A stretch of DNA of 64,000 nt from Roseburia sp. GTDB lineage: Bacteria; Bacillota; Clostridia; Oscillospirales; Ruminococcaceae. How positions within the stretch are numbered: the stretch's first letter is position 1; every line of letters begins with the position of its first letter. The translations under genes were made by a program, and so were the position numbers. The stretch spans positions 1-64,000 of the forward strand of contig JAMPCH010000003.1 in NCBI GenBank assembly GCA_023666265.1. Direction: 5' to 3'. Under the pieces are notes generated by a model. It did no database searches and was not told the DNA's origin. It was given only the letters and a program-made list of their open reading frames with translations. Of the stretch, positions 25,322 to 33,101 are shown piece after piece.

Positions 25322-25882
25322 TTATGGTGAAGGCGTACTGTCGGGCGGCTTTTTTCGCCTGTCCCCGATCTTGTTAAAAATAAAGAGCCAGCCAAGCCCG
25401 ATCCCGACCCCGAGGATCGCGCCGACCGCGACGTCGCTCGGGAAGTGGACGTATAAGTAAAGCCGTGAAAAAGCGACGAGCGCCGCGAAGCCCAAGCCGA
25501 CGATCCCCCAAAGCCGCCTTCCTTTAAAGAGCGGAATCGCCCCCGCGAAGGACATCCCCGTATGGGAGGAGGGAAAGGACGTTCCGAGCGGGACGGAGAC
25601 CGCGAGCGCGACGTCGGGGTTCGCGAGATAGGGGCGCTCGCGAAGGACGATAAGTTTAATGATAAATTCCGTCAGGACGAGGGCGGTCAGCGACGAGGCC
25701 AATACCGCGATCCCACAGGAGCGGTACTTCCAAAAAAACAGGAGGATGATCCCGACCGCGATCCAAAGCACCCCGCCCCCGAGGAAGGAGACGCCCGCCA
25801 TGAGCACGTCCGCGAGGTCGGAGCGAAGCGCCCTTTGGATCGCGTCGAGGATCGCGAAGTCCATTCTTTCGATCGCTTCCAT
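25322..25882 (-). CDS. PAP2-family membrane phosphatase
   Basis: The 186-residue polytopic protein has the three phosphatase motifs: KLIVLRERP (KX6RP), PSSHTGMSFAG (variant PSGH) and SRLYLYVHFPSDVAVG (SRX5HX3D). Five or six membrane helices are visible. Enzymes of this family dephosphorylate undecaprenyl pyrophosphate or phosphatidate at the outer face of the membrane. The chosen ATG at 25882 overlaps the stop of the upstream GH3 gene in a TAATG arrangement, which implies translational coupling. A longer frame to 25975 runs inside the GH3 coding region and is rejected. Substrate unknown. Confidence 0.88.
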   Translation of the reverse strand: MEAIERMDFAILDAIQRALRSDLADVLMAGVSFLGGGVLWIAVGIILLFFWKYRSCGIAVLASSLTALVLTEFIIKLIVLRERPYLANPDVALAVSVPLGTSFPSSHTGMSFAGAIPLFKGRRLWGIVGLGFAALVAFSRLYLYVHFPSDVAVGAILGVGIGLGWLFIFNKIGDRRKKPPDSTPSP

Positions 25883-28167
25883 TACGATCCTTGATTGACC
25901 TCGTCCAAAAGCTTTTTCAGCTTCGGGATCGTGAACTTCGCGCCGAACATAGACGTCATATTCCGTAAAATACACCAGTCGAAGGAGAGGAGCGCGTCCT
26001 TCTCGTCGTCGGAGGCGACCTCTTTTTCCTCCTTCCCGACGAGCTTTAAGAGGCTCGCCGCCGCCTTCGCGCCGTTCGGGTGGAGGCGAAGGTCGCGGAA
26101 GGTGCTGTAGATCGTGAGCTTTTTCGGCGGATTATCCGCCTCGATCTCGACCTCCTCCGTTAAGCGGATGTCCGCCGACGAAGCGCCGATCATGACGGTG
26201 AATTTCCCGCTGTCCACGCGCCAGCGATGCTCCGTTTCGTCCCAGTAGGCGAAGGCGCGGCGATCGAGGCGAAATTCCGCCGTCTTTTTTTCGCCCGCCT
26301 TCAACTCGAGCTTCTCGAAGCCCTTCAGTTCCTTCGCGGGTCGCGCGACCCGGGGCGAATTTTCCGAGACGTAAAGCTGGACGATCTCTTTCCCGGCGCG
26401 CTTCCCCGTATTTTTTACATCGACGCGGACGATGAGCGTGTCCTTTTCGCCGAGCTTCTTTTCCGAGACGACGAGGTCGGCGTATTCAAAGGTCGTATAC
26501 GATAGCCCATAGCCGAACGGGAAGAGGACGGGCGTTTTCTTTTTCTCATAATAGCGATAGCCGACGAAGATCCCTTCGCCGTAGTCGACGGTCTCGCCGT
26601 TCCCGCGAAAGTTAAGGTATGAGGGATTGTCCTCGAGCGCGAGGGGGAAGGATTCCGCGAGCTTCCCCGAGGGATTCGCCTTCCCGAATAAGATCTCCGC
26701 GACCGCCGCCGCGCCCGCCTGACCGCCGAGATACGCCTCTAACACCGCGCCCGTTTCATTGAGGAAGGGCATAACGATCGGCGCGCCGTTACAGAGGACG
26801 ACGACGAGCTTTTGATTGACCTCATAGACCCGTCGGATCAGCTCGATCTGACCTTCCGGGATATTTAGGTGGGTGCGGTCAAAGCCCTCGGACTCATAGC
26901 TGTCGGGAAGCCCCGCGAATAGGACGACCGCGTCCTTTCCCTCGGCGGCGCTCACCGCCTCGTCGATCCGCGAGCGGTCGTCGTCGCGTTCGAGCGAATA
27001 CCCCTTCGCATAGGTGACCTTCGCGAATTTTTTGAGCTCGTCAAGCGGCTTTATGACCTTATGGGAATTGACGCGGGAGCTTCCGCTCCCCTGATAGCGG
27101 GGATCCTCCGCCATTTCGCCGATGACCGCGAGCTTGATCCCCTTCGCGAGAGGGAGAAGCCCGCCGTCGTTTTTGAGGAGAACCATACATTCCCGCGCGA
27201 TCTCGGCGGCGAGGTCGCTATGCGCCTCATAGTCGCATTTTTTCCCGCCCTCCTTTTTATCGAGCGATAATACGAGGTCGAGCATACGCCCCGCGCAAGC
27301 GTCGATCTGTTTTTCCGAGAGCTTACCGCTAAAGCCCTTATCGGTCGGCTTTAGCGCCGTTTTTTCGCCCTTATGCGCCTTTACGATCTCCTTATCGTTT
27401 ATGCCGCCGGAGGAGGGCATCTCGAGATCGAGACCCGCGTATACGCCCTGCGGGCGATTATCGACCGCGCCCCAGTCGGATATGACCACGCCGCGAAAGC
27501 CCCACTCCTTCCGAAGAATATCGGTCAGAAGCCATTTGCTTTGGGAGCAGTATTCGCCGTTGATCCGATTATACGCGCACATAACGGTGGTCGGCTTCGC
27601 CTCCTTGATCGGGATCTCATAAGAGGCGAGATAGATCTCGCGGAGCGCGCGTTCGGAGATACGCTCATTGATGACGAGGCGGTCGGTCTCCTGAGAGTTG
27701 GCGGCGAAATGCTTGAGCGACGTCCCGACGCCCTTACTCTGGATCCCCTCGATCAGCCCCGCCGCCATATGCCCCGAGAGGAAGGGATCCTCCGAGAAGT
27801 ACTCAAAGTTTCGACCGCAAAGCGGCGAGCGCTTGATATTGTTCCCGGGTCCGAGGACGATCTTAACGTTTTGGTCGAGCGCCTCCTCGCCGATCGCCCG
27901 ACCCTGTTTCTCGGCGAGCGCTTTGTCCCAAGAACAGGCGAGCAGGGAGGCGGTCGGGAAACAGGTCGCGGGGACGCTGTTCCCGATCCCGAGGTCGTTC
28001 CCCTCCCGCTGTTTACGTAGCCCATGCGGTCCGTCGGTCATCATGATCGACGGTATCCCGAGCCGCTTCACGGGCTTTGTGTTCCAGCCGTCCAGCCCCG
28101 AGAGCAACCCCGCCTTTTCCTTGATCGTCATTTTTTCGAGGATCTTTTCGATCTCCTTCTTTCTCAT
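25882..28167 (-). CDS. Glycoside hydrolase family 3 beta-glycosidase
   Basis: The 761-residue protein has no signal peptide, so it is probably cytoplasmic and acts on imported oligosaccharides. The GH3 N-terminal barrel has MMTDGPHGLRKQREGND and the catalytic nucleophile motif GFRGVVISDWGAVDN near residue 236. The alpha/beta sandwich includes GEMAEDPRYQGSGSSRVNSH. A C-terminal fibronectin III-like domain is present (VRVDVKNTGKRAGKEIVQLY). Start ATG 28167 follows GAGGAAAGG. An in-frame upstream extension to 28296 would be encoded by repeat element D and is rejected. Probably a beta-glucosidase, beta-xylosidase or similar; specificity is not fixed by the sequence. The mutarotase gene precedes it and PAP2 follows coupled. 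Confidence 0.93.
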   Translation of the reverse strand: MRKKEIEKILEKMTIKEKAGLLSGLDGWNTKPVKRLGIPSIMMTDGPHGLRKQREGNDLGIGNSVPATCFPTASLLACSWDKALAEKQGRAIGEEALDQNVKIVLGPGNNIKRSPLCGRNFEYFSEDPFLSGHMAAGLIEGIQSKGVGTSLKHFAANSQETDRLVINERISERALREIYLASYEIPIKEAKPTTVMCAYNRINGEYCSQSKWLLTDILRKEWGFRGVVISDWGAVDNRPQGVYAGLDLEMPSSGGINDKEIVKAHKGEKTALKPTDKGFSGKLSEKQIDACAGRMLDLVLSLDKKEGGKKCDYEAHSDLAAEIARECMVLLKNDGGLLPLAKGIKLAVIGEMAEDPRYQGSGSSRVNSHKVIKPLDELKKFAKVTYAKGYSLERDDDRSRIDEAVSAAEGKDAVVLFAGLPDSYESEGFDRTHLNIPEGQIELIRRVYEVNQKLVVVLCNGAPIVMPFLNETGAVLEAYLGGQAGAAAVAEILFGKANPSGKLAESFPLALEDNPSYLNFRGNGETVDYGEGIFVGYRYYEKKKTPVLFPFGYGLSYTTFEYADLVVSEKKLGEKDTLIVRVDVKNTGKRAGKEIVQLYVSENSPRVARPAKELKGFEKLELKAGEKKTAEFRLDRRAFAYWDETEHRWRVDSGKFTVMIGASSADIRLTEEVEIEADNPPKKLTIYSTFRDLRLHPNGAKAAASLLKLVGKEEKEVASDDEKDALLSFDWCILRNMTSMFGAKFTIPKLKKLLDEVNQGS

Positions 28168-28213
28168 GCTGATACCCAGCCTTTCCTCTTTAAATAAGAT
28201 TTTATGCTGATTG

Positions 28214-28310
28214 TTTTTAGGGCAGGAGTGCGTGTCCGCGCACCCGCTAAAAGATCGGATCGGATCGCCCGGTTCGTTAAGCGTGCCGACGCGCACTCCT
28301 GCCCTAAAAA
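28214..28310. mobile_element. Family D element, complete copy 1 (97 bp)
   Basis: Perfect 19-base inverted repeats TTTTTAGGGCAGGAGTGCG (28214-28232) and its complement (28292-28310) bound a 59-base interior. The element lies between the mutarotase and GH3 genes in the same transcription direction and would form a strong hairpin in the mRNA. It carries no ORF of its own. Confidence 0.8.
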
Positions 28311-28320
28311 ATAAATTAAA

Positions 28321-29184
28321 TCATATTGCCTCGATCAAAAGCTTATACGTTTTAGTTTCTCCCGGGGCGGCGGTCTGTATACCGCGTTTTTTGGCGAAGT
28401 CGCCGCCGTCGGTGTCATAGTCGTCACAGCCGCACCACGGCTCGATACAAAGAAACGGCGCGTTTTTATGATCGGGCGTCCAGACCCCGAGCGTCTCAAA
28501 GCCCGCCCAGCTTACCGAAACGCCCCTTCCCGACTCAAAGATCAGGGAACAGCGCTTAGAGCGTAGCGTATCAAAGTAAACACAGTCGCGGTCAAACAGG
28601 GGATAACTCAGCGGGAAGACCCGCTCGTTCTCGAGCCGCTTAACGCGGTCGCGGTCGCCCCATAGGCGGGTCTCGAGGTTCATAATCGGACTAAAGACCG
28701 TCTCGTTCTCCGCGAATTCGAGGCGGGCGCGGTCAAACTCGCCTTCGACCGCGAAGGCGGGGTGCGCCCCGATACAATAGTGCATATTCGTTTCCCCGCG
28801 ATTTTTGACGTCGTATAAAATTTCGAGCGCGTCGGGCGCGAGCCGATAAGAGAGCGTCACCGTAAAGTCGAAGGGGAAACACTTTTTCGTCTCCTCGTTC
28901 GCCGAAAAGCTAAAGACCGCCTCCGTCTCGCCGCTCGAGAGGAGCGCGAATTCGTTGTCCCGCGCGAAGCCGTGCTTCCCGATCGCGTATTCCTTCCCGT
29001 CGATCCGCGTTTTCCCCTCGCGAAGGTTCCCGATCATCGGGAAGAGGAAGGGCGAGGTCTTTCCCCAGTATTTTTCATCCCCGCTCCACATCAGCTCGCG
29101 CTCGCCGACGCGGTAGGACTTTAGCTCCGCGCCCTTTGTGTCGATCGCGGCGAAGGCGTTTTTATTTTTCAGTTCGATCCTCAT
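28321..29184 (-). CDS. Aldose 1-epimerase family protein (mutarotase)
   Basis: The 287-residue protein has the galactose-mutarotase fold of the YeaD/YihR-like group: IDTKGAELKSYRVGERELMW, SPFLFPMIGNLREGKT, MHYCIGAHPAFAVEGEF with the family His, and late CIEPWCGCDDYD where the catalytic Glu is expected. It interconverts anomers of free or phosphorylated sugars in the cytoplasm. It lies between GH26 (9 bases upstream) and GH3 (via element D), so these form a transcription unit for mannan or other glycan use. No signal peptide. Confidence 0.9.
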   Translation of the reverse strand: MRIELKNKNAFAAIDTKGAELKSYRVGERELMWSGDEKYWGKTSPFLFPMIGNLREGKTRIDGKEYAIGKHGFARDNEFALLSSGETEAVFSFSANEETKKCFPFDFTVTLSYRLAPDALEILYDVKNRGETNMHYCIGAHPAFAVEGEFDRARLEFAENETVFSPIMNLETRLWGDRDRVKRLENERVFPLSYPLFDRDCVYFDTLRSKRCSLIFESGRGVSVSWAGFETLGVWTPDHKNAPFLCIEPWCGCDDYDTDGGDFAKKRGIQTAAPGETKTYKLLIEAI

Positions 29185-29193
29185 ACGCGCGGT

Positions 29194-30537
29194 CTATTCT
29201 CCTTCCTCGGCTCGGGTCTGATTGATAAAGAAAAGATTTCCCTCGATCGACTCGGGTAGGTTTCGCTCCGTCCCGCCCCAGTCGGGAAGCTCGGACCATG
29301 TGATCACTTTCTCGTGAGTCATGACTTTTTTCAGAAATTCCGCGTCCATTTTTTCAGTATTGATCTTCGGGATTCCGTAAACGTTCGTCTCCTTATAGAT
29401 AAATTCGCCGTTCCACGGCATAAAGAAGAGCCAGTTCGTCGTCGCCGCCTCGTCGGGGTCGGGGATATAGCCGACCTCCGAGAGAGCGAGCATTTTCCCG
29501 TCGTCGGTGATCGCCTGTAGCTCGCTGTATTTCTTTTCCTGCGCGGAGTGATCGACGGAACTCGGATAAACGTCGATCCCCGAGATGTCATAGGTGTTCG
29601 GGTGGACTTGGGTATGCTTATTCTGTCCGTTCCATACCCAGATAAGGTTCGTGAGCTTGTGATAGTTCTCGAGGCGGTCATAGATCATATACCAAAGCTT
29701 TTGATAATATTCGCCCTCGGCGATCTCGCGATTCGCCACGCCCCACCAAAACCACGCGCCGCTCGCCTCGTGGAGCGGACGCCAAAGGACGGGTACGCCC
29801 GCCGCCTCGAGCTTTTGAAGCTCGATCGCGATCAGGTCGATGTCGTGGACGACGACCTCATATTCCGCCGTCCCGGGCGTGACCGCGTTTTTTAGGCTGA
29901 AATTTTTGATGTTCTCGGAATAAAAGGCCTTCGCGGTCGATTCCTTATCCTGATTTACGTCGATGGGTACGTTCCAATGCCAACAAAAGGCGACGATCCC
30001 GTTGGACTTGGTGTGCCACTCGATCGCCATATCCGTCCATTCGCTCGGGTTTTCCGTATTCGTCGTCGTAAAGATAAAGTCAAATCCCTTGATCGCGGGG
30101 AGGTCTTCGCTCTCGAGATAATAGACGAGATCCTCGGTCTGCTTCTTCCCGCTGACCTGTTGGGCGGAGATGATGTTCTTTCCGTAATTCTCGCGAAGCC
30201 AGTCATAAAGCGCCTGTGTTTTTTCGTTCGTCTGATTTGAGACGGTCTCGCCCTCGGCGACCGTCTTTTTGTCGAGCGATTTTAAGAGCGCGTCAAAGTC
30301 GGTCTCATAGGCGAGCGCGACCTCCATATCCACGTCGCCGTTTTCGTCGACCGCGACGGGATTTGAGAGCGTCGTCACGGCGGTGTTCGTCTCCGACCCG
30401 GCGGACGCGTCGTCCGACGTGGGGCTGTCCGTTTCGGCGGGGGTCGTTTGATCGGCGCTGTCCGCCGCCTCGTTCCCACAGGAGGCGAGGAGGGATAGGG
30501 CTAAGAGCAGTGCGGTGATTTTTTTGAGGTGTTTCAT
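29194..30537 (-). CDS. Glycoside hydrolase family 26 lipoprotein (beta-mannanase type)
   Basis: The 447-residue product has a signal peptide ending LLASCG (lipobox LASC) and a Thr/Asp/Glu-rich linker to about residue 80. The GH26 barrel follows: ALYDWLRENYGKNIISAQQV, VAFCWHWNVPID, the acid/base motif WRPLHEASGAWFWWG, WVWNGQNKH, YDISGIDVYPSS, and nucleophile LALSEVGYIPDPD. The Trp-rich active site is typical of beta-1,4-mannanases, though some GH26 are lichenases. It would be displayed on the cell surface and feed oligosaccharides to the cytoplasmic GH3 enzyme. No carbohydrate-binding module is obvious. RBS AGAAAGGAAAA precedes the ATG. Confidence 0.94.
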   Translation of the reverse strand: MKHLKKITALLLALSLLASCGNEAADSADQTTPAETDSPTSDDASAGSETNTAVTTLSNPVAVDENGDVDMEVALAYETDFDALLKSLDKKTVAEGETVSNQTNEKTQALYDWLRENYGKNIISAQQVSGKKQTEDLVYYLESEDLPAIKGFDFIFTTTNTENPSEWTDMAIEWHTKSNGIVAFCWHWNVPIDVNQDKESTAKAFYSENIKNFSLKNAVTPGTAEYEVVVHDIDLIAIELQKLEAAGVPVLWRPLHEASGAWFWWGVANREIAEGEYYQKLWYMIYDRLENYHKLTNLIWVWNGQNKHTQVHPNTYDISGIDVYPSSVDHSAQEKKYSELQAITDDGKMLALSEVGYIPDPDEAATTNWLFFMPWNGEFIYKETNVYGIPKINTEKMDAEFLKKVMTHEKVITWSELPDWGGTERNLPESIEGNLFFINQTRAEEGE

Positions 30538-30570
30538 TGGGCTTTTTCCTTTCTGATTTGATTTTTTATT

Positions 30571-31440
30571 TTAATCGTATTCGGGATATTCGTTTAAAAT
30601 ATCGTCATGGTTAAAGATCGGGGTCGCCCCCTCGCGGAGGAATTTCACCACGCCGGAATAGCGCGGGTCAAAAATATCGGGCGGGGGAACGCAGAAAACG
30701 TCTCGCCCCTCGTCGACCGCGTAAGAGGCGGTAATGAGCGCGCCGCTCTCCGCGCCCGCTTGAAAGACCGCCGTCCCGCGCGAAAGTCCCGCGAGGATAC
30801 GGTTTCGCGCGTGGAAATAATCGGGCGAGGGCGGCGTACCGGGGATCAGCTCGGAGAAGATCGCTCCGCCGCTTTGTACGATCCTTTGGCGAAGCTCGGC
30901 GCTCCCCCTCGGGTAATCGTAGTTGATCCCACAGGCGAGAACGCCGACAGTCGGGCGACCCGCATTGATACAAGCTTGATGAACGGCGGTATCGACCCCG
31001 CGCGCTAAGCCGCTCACGAGGATCGCGCCGCGCTCCGCGAGATCGGTACAGACCCGCCCGCAAAGCTTTTTGATATACGGCGTGATCTCGCGCGAGCCGA
31101 CGGCGGTGATCGCGAGTCCCTCGTCGAGACATTCGGGCTTCCCGCGATAAAAGAGGAGGAGCGGCGGGTTATAGATCTCCTTTAAAAGAGAGGGATAGCG
31201 CTCGTTCGTGAGCGAGAGGAGACCGTATTCGCGCTTTTCGCAATACGCGGCGATCTCCCGCGCCTTATCGAGCGTGATCCGGGGGAGGGCGGCTTTTTGC
31301 GTCTCGTCGAGTAGGGCGAGGTCGCCGCCCGTGATCGCGCGGTACGCCTCCTCGGCGTTCCCATAGCGGTCGAGGACGGCTCGGAGAACAGGGTTCGCGG
31401 CATGAAACAAAAGAACCAGCCAAAGGCAGTAAATTTCCAT
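30571..31440 (-). CDS. dprA: DNA-processing protein DprA/Smf
   Basis: The 289-residue protein carries the Smf Rossmann domain: AVGSREITPY, AILVSGLARGVDTAVHQACI, TVGVLACGINYDYPRG, GGAIFSELIPGTPPSPDYFH, RNRILAGLSRGTAVFQAG and SGALITASYAVDEGRDVF. DprA loads RecA on incoming single-stranded DNA during natural transformation. The ATG at 31440 follows GGAG by 8 bases; a longer frame to 31503 overlaps the promoter and is rejected. It is shorter than many DprA proteins and lacks the C-terminal winged helix. It has its own consensus promoter. Confidence 0.94.
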   Translation of the reverse strand: MEIYCLWLVLLFHAANPVLRAVLDRYGNAEEAYRAITGGDLALLDETQKAALPRITLDKAREIAAYCEKREYGLLSLTNERYPSLLKEIYNPPLLLFYRGKPECLDEGLAITAVGSREITPYIKKLCGRVCTDLAERGAILVSGLARGVDTAVHQACINAGRPTVGVLACGINYDYPRGSAELRQRIVQSGGAIFSELIPGTPPSPDYFHARNRILAGLSRGTAVFQAGAESGALITASYAVDEGRDVFCVPPPDIFDPRYSGVVKFLREGATPIFNHDDILNEYPEYD

Positions 31441-31462
31441 AACGTTCGCTCCTTTTTTATCA

Positions 31463-31491
31463 AGTATAGCATAGAATCCCGAAATTTTCAA
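31463..31491 (-). promoter_or_regulatory. Sigma-A promoter for dprA
   Basis: On the minus strand TTGAAA (31486-31491), 17 bases, TATACT (31463-31468), located 23 bases upstream of the ATG. Confidence 0.75.
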
Positions 31492-31595
31492 CAAAAAAAT
31501 CAAAAAAACGGGAAGAAATTTTGGAAAATTTTTATTTTTCTTTTTATTTAGGGGCAGGCGTGCTTACGGGGAGCGACGCTTTCCTTTTGAGGGGA

Positions 31596-31766
31596 TCAGT
31601 TCTTTTTCTTTTCCGCGAGCGTTTTAACCCGCTCAAAGACTTGACCCTTCCCAAAATCGTCCAAGCGCCGAAAGTTCTCTAAAAGCTCGCGCTTCTCGGC
31701 GGATTCGGGCGAAGCCGTTTTTCCGTTCGAGAGCTCGGCGAGGTAATCGAGCGAAACGCAATATGA
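31596..31766 (-). pseudogene. C-terminal fossil of an XRE/Cro-type HTH regulator
   Basis: The minus strand encodes 56 residues, SYCVSLDYLAELSNGKTASP, continuing through RELLENFRRLDDFGKGQVFE and ending AEKKKN-stop, with host-like GC-rich codons. VSLDYLAELSNG is the usual segment just after the helix-turn-helix of XRE-family proteins. An in-frame TAG lies directly upstream (31767-31769), and the HTH region and start are missing. The adjacent upstream DNA is AT-rich and unlike it, so the 5' part seems to have been lost at an insertion or deletion boundary. A family D solo arm lies 30 bases beyond its 3' end at about 31553-31571. Confidence 0.6.
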
Positions 31767-31845
31767 CTATTGCTTCCGTTACTTTATATTATATCATATT
31801 GTTGTGAAAATGTAAATGCCGTTGCCGGAAAAAATCCATGGGGTG

Positions 31846-31874
31846 TTGACAAAATCATTTCGGGGTGCTATAAT
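31846..31874 (+). promoter_or_regulatory. Sigma-A promoter in AT-rich island
   Basis: TTGACA (31846-31851), 17 bases, TATAAT (31869-31874), a full consensus match. It reads into the small ORF at 31890 and, about 355 bases further on, the membrane-protein gene at 32237. Confidence 0.9.
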
Positions 31875-31889
31875 TAAGGTAAAATAAGC

Positions 31890-32090
31890 ATGAACGGTGA
31901 TGTGGAATGTACGCACCTTGCTTCGAGTGAACGCGTTCGCGATCTTATGCCGAATCAAGTGACGCAACTACGGAATGAAAAAGAAAAAATGACGCTTACT
32001 TTTGGAGGGAAGTCGGATTCTCCGTTTTTGTACGCTCCATGCGGAGGATTCGCTGAAAAAGCGGTCAGTCGGTGGCTACACTCCGCATAG
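31890..32090 (+). CDS. Possible small protein or leader region, 65/66 aa
   Basis: An ATG starts about 8 bases after the predicted transcription start; the nearest SD-like sequence (AAGGT) is weak. The translation (MNGDVECTHLASSERVRDLM... ending GGFAEKAVSRWLHSA) matches no family I know. It could be a real small ORF, a decayed fragment, or part of a long structured 5' leader for the gene at 32237: CTCCATGCGGAG and GGATTCTCC-type hairpins occur in 32000-32050. The rest of 32091-32236 is AT-rich with no other gene. Confidence 0.3.
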   Translation: MNGDVECTHLASSERVRDLMPNQVTQLRNEKEKMTLTFGGKSDSPFLYAPCGGFAEKAVSRWLHSA

Positions 32091-32236
32091 GGACGGGGAT
32101 AAGTTCAAGAAGAATATGGCGTAGCAAATGTTATTTAACAATTCGTAATTTTTTCATTACAGCAAAAACGATACCTTTGCTTTAAAAATATACAAAGTCA
32201 TATGTATATAAATAATGAGAAAGGCGGTTTTTAAGT

Positions 32237-32875
32237 ATGGAGAGAATTTATTCATTGTGCGTGATGACTGCTTTGATTTCTTTTTTGGGCTTTATTGTGG
32301 AAAATATTTGGATCGGCTTGAGAAAAGGCTATATGGATAACCGTAATATGGTTTTTCCTTTTTTGTTTGGTTATGGGATTGCGGTCGTGGGAATATATCT
32401 TGTGTTTAACACACCGAGACATCTTTCTTTATTGGATAACAATATTCCCCTCTCTGATGAGCGAGTGAGTATTTTGTTGTATTTTGCTATTGTAATGCTT
32501 TGTATATCGCTTGGAGAAATCATTCTCGGGAAAACCGTTGAACGATTTTGTCATATAAAATGGTGGGACTATTCAACGCTCCCTTTACATATCACACAGT
32601 ACTCATCCTTTTTTACCAGCTTTGGCTTTACATTGATGATCGTGTTTTTTATGGATAAGATCTTTGTACCATTATATGATTGGTTTTTAAGTTGGGATTC
32701 TACCGTGCTTGCCATTACCTCGACCGTACTGATCGTAATTATGACGGTGGATTTCGTTTACAGCGGCTATTTGATGTATACCAAAAGAGCAACAACACAA
32801 AGGTGGATGCTTGATCTTTCGGATTCACGATTGTATAAAAAGATGTGCAATTGGAGAGAATGTCATAAAATGTAA
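32237..32875 (+). CDS. Putative ABC-transporter-type membrane protein (CmpB family)
   Basis: The 212-residue protein has five to six membrane helices and the family core CHIKWWDYSTLPLHITQYSS, matching the KWWDYS...LHI signature of the ABC_trans_CmpB family of clostridial integral membrane proteins. Its role is not established. RBS GAGAAAGG lies 12 bases before the ATG. Base and codon use differ from every neighbour (many TTT, ATA and AAA codons, about 40% GC against well over 55%), which indicates horizontal acquisition. It is the main gene of an island between two host-gene fossils. Confidence 0.75.
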   Translation: MERIYSLCVMTALISFLGFIVENIWIGLRKGYMDNRNMVFPFLFGYGIAVVGIYLVFNTPRHLSLLDNNIPLSDERVSILLYFAIVMLCISLGEIILGKTVERFCHIKWWDYSTLPLHITQYSSFFTSFGFTLMIVFFMDKIFVPLYDWFLSWDSTVLAITSTVLIVIMTVDFVYSGYLMYTKRATTQRWMLDLSDSRLYKKMCNWRECHKM

Positions 32876-32890
32876 GCAAATGACGAATAA

Positions 32891-32959
32891 ATGTACTTTA
32901 ATCGGTTAAGGGGGATCGTGAAGGACGGTACGTCCTATCTCATGACCTATAAAAAGTAA
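32891..32959 (+). pseudogene. Short C-terminal gene fossil
   Basis: At the edge of the AT-rich island the sequence switches back to host-like composition, and a frame ending GIVKDGTSYLMTYKK-stop is followed 13 bases later by a good terminator. It is probably the 3' end of a lost gene. The parent family cannot be named from so few residues. Confidence 0.35.
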
Positions 32960-32971
32960 AGCACAAAAACC

Positions 32972-33003
32972 GAAAAGGACGGCGAACCCGCCGTCCTTTT
33001 CTC
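32972..33003 (+). terminator. Terminator at right edge of island
   Basis: AAAAGGACGGCG and CGCCGTCCTTTT form an 11-12-bp stem with loop AACC followed by CTCCTT. It lies between the fossil ending at 32959 and the sigK promoter region. Confidence 0.75.
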
Positions 33004-33035
33004 CTTCCCTAAATAAAAAAGAAAAAATAAAACCC

Positions 33036-33065
33036 GAATATTGCCCAAGCGGTCGGTCATAAGCT
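33036..33065 (+). promoter_or_regulatory. Candidate sigma-E-type promoter for sigK
   Basis: GAATATT (33036-33042), a 15-base spacer and CATAAGCT (33058-33065) resemble the mother-cell sigma-E pattern (xATATT, 13-15 bases, CATAxxxT). No sigma-A boxes of similar quality are seen. In Bacillus, sigK is transcribed by sigma-E with SpoIIID, so the assignment fits established knowledge. Confidence 0.5.
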
Positions 33066-33101
33066 ATTATCGTGAAAAACCGATGAAAAGGGGAGATCTT
33101 T

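Noticed and set aside
27373-28020. 215-codon plus-strand ORF
   Set aside because: Antisense to the GH3 gene, whose conserved motifs are all on the minus strand.
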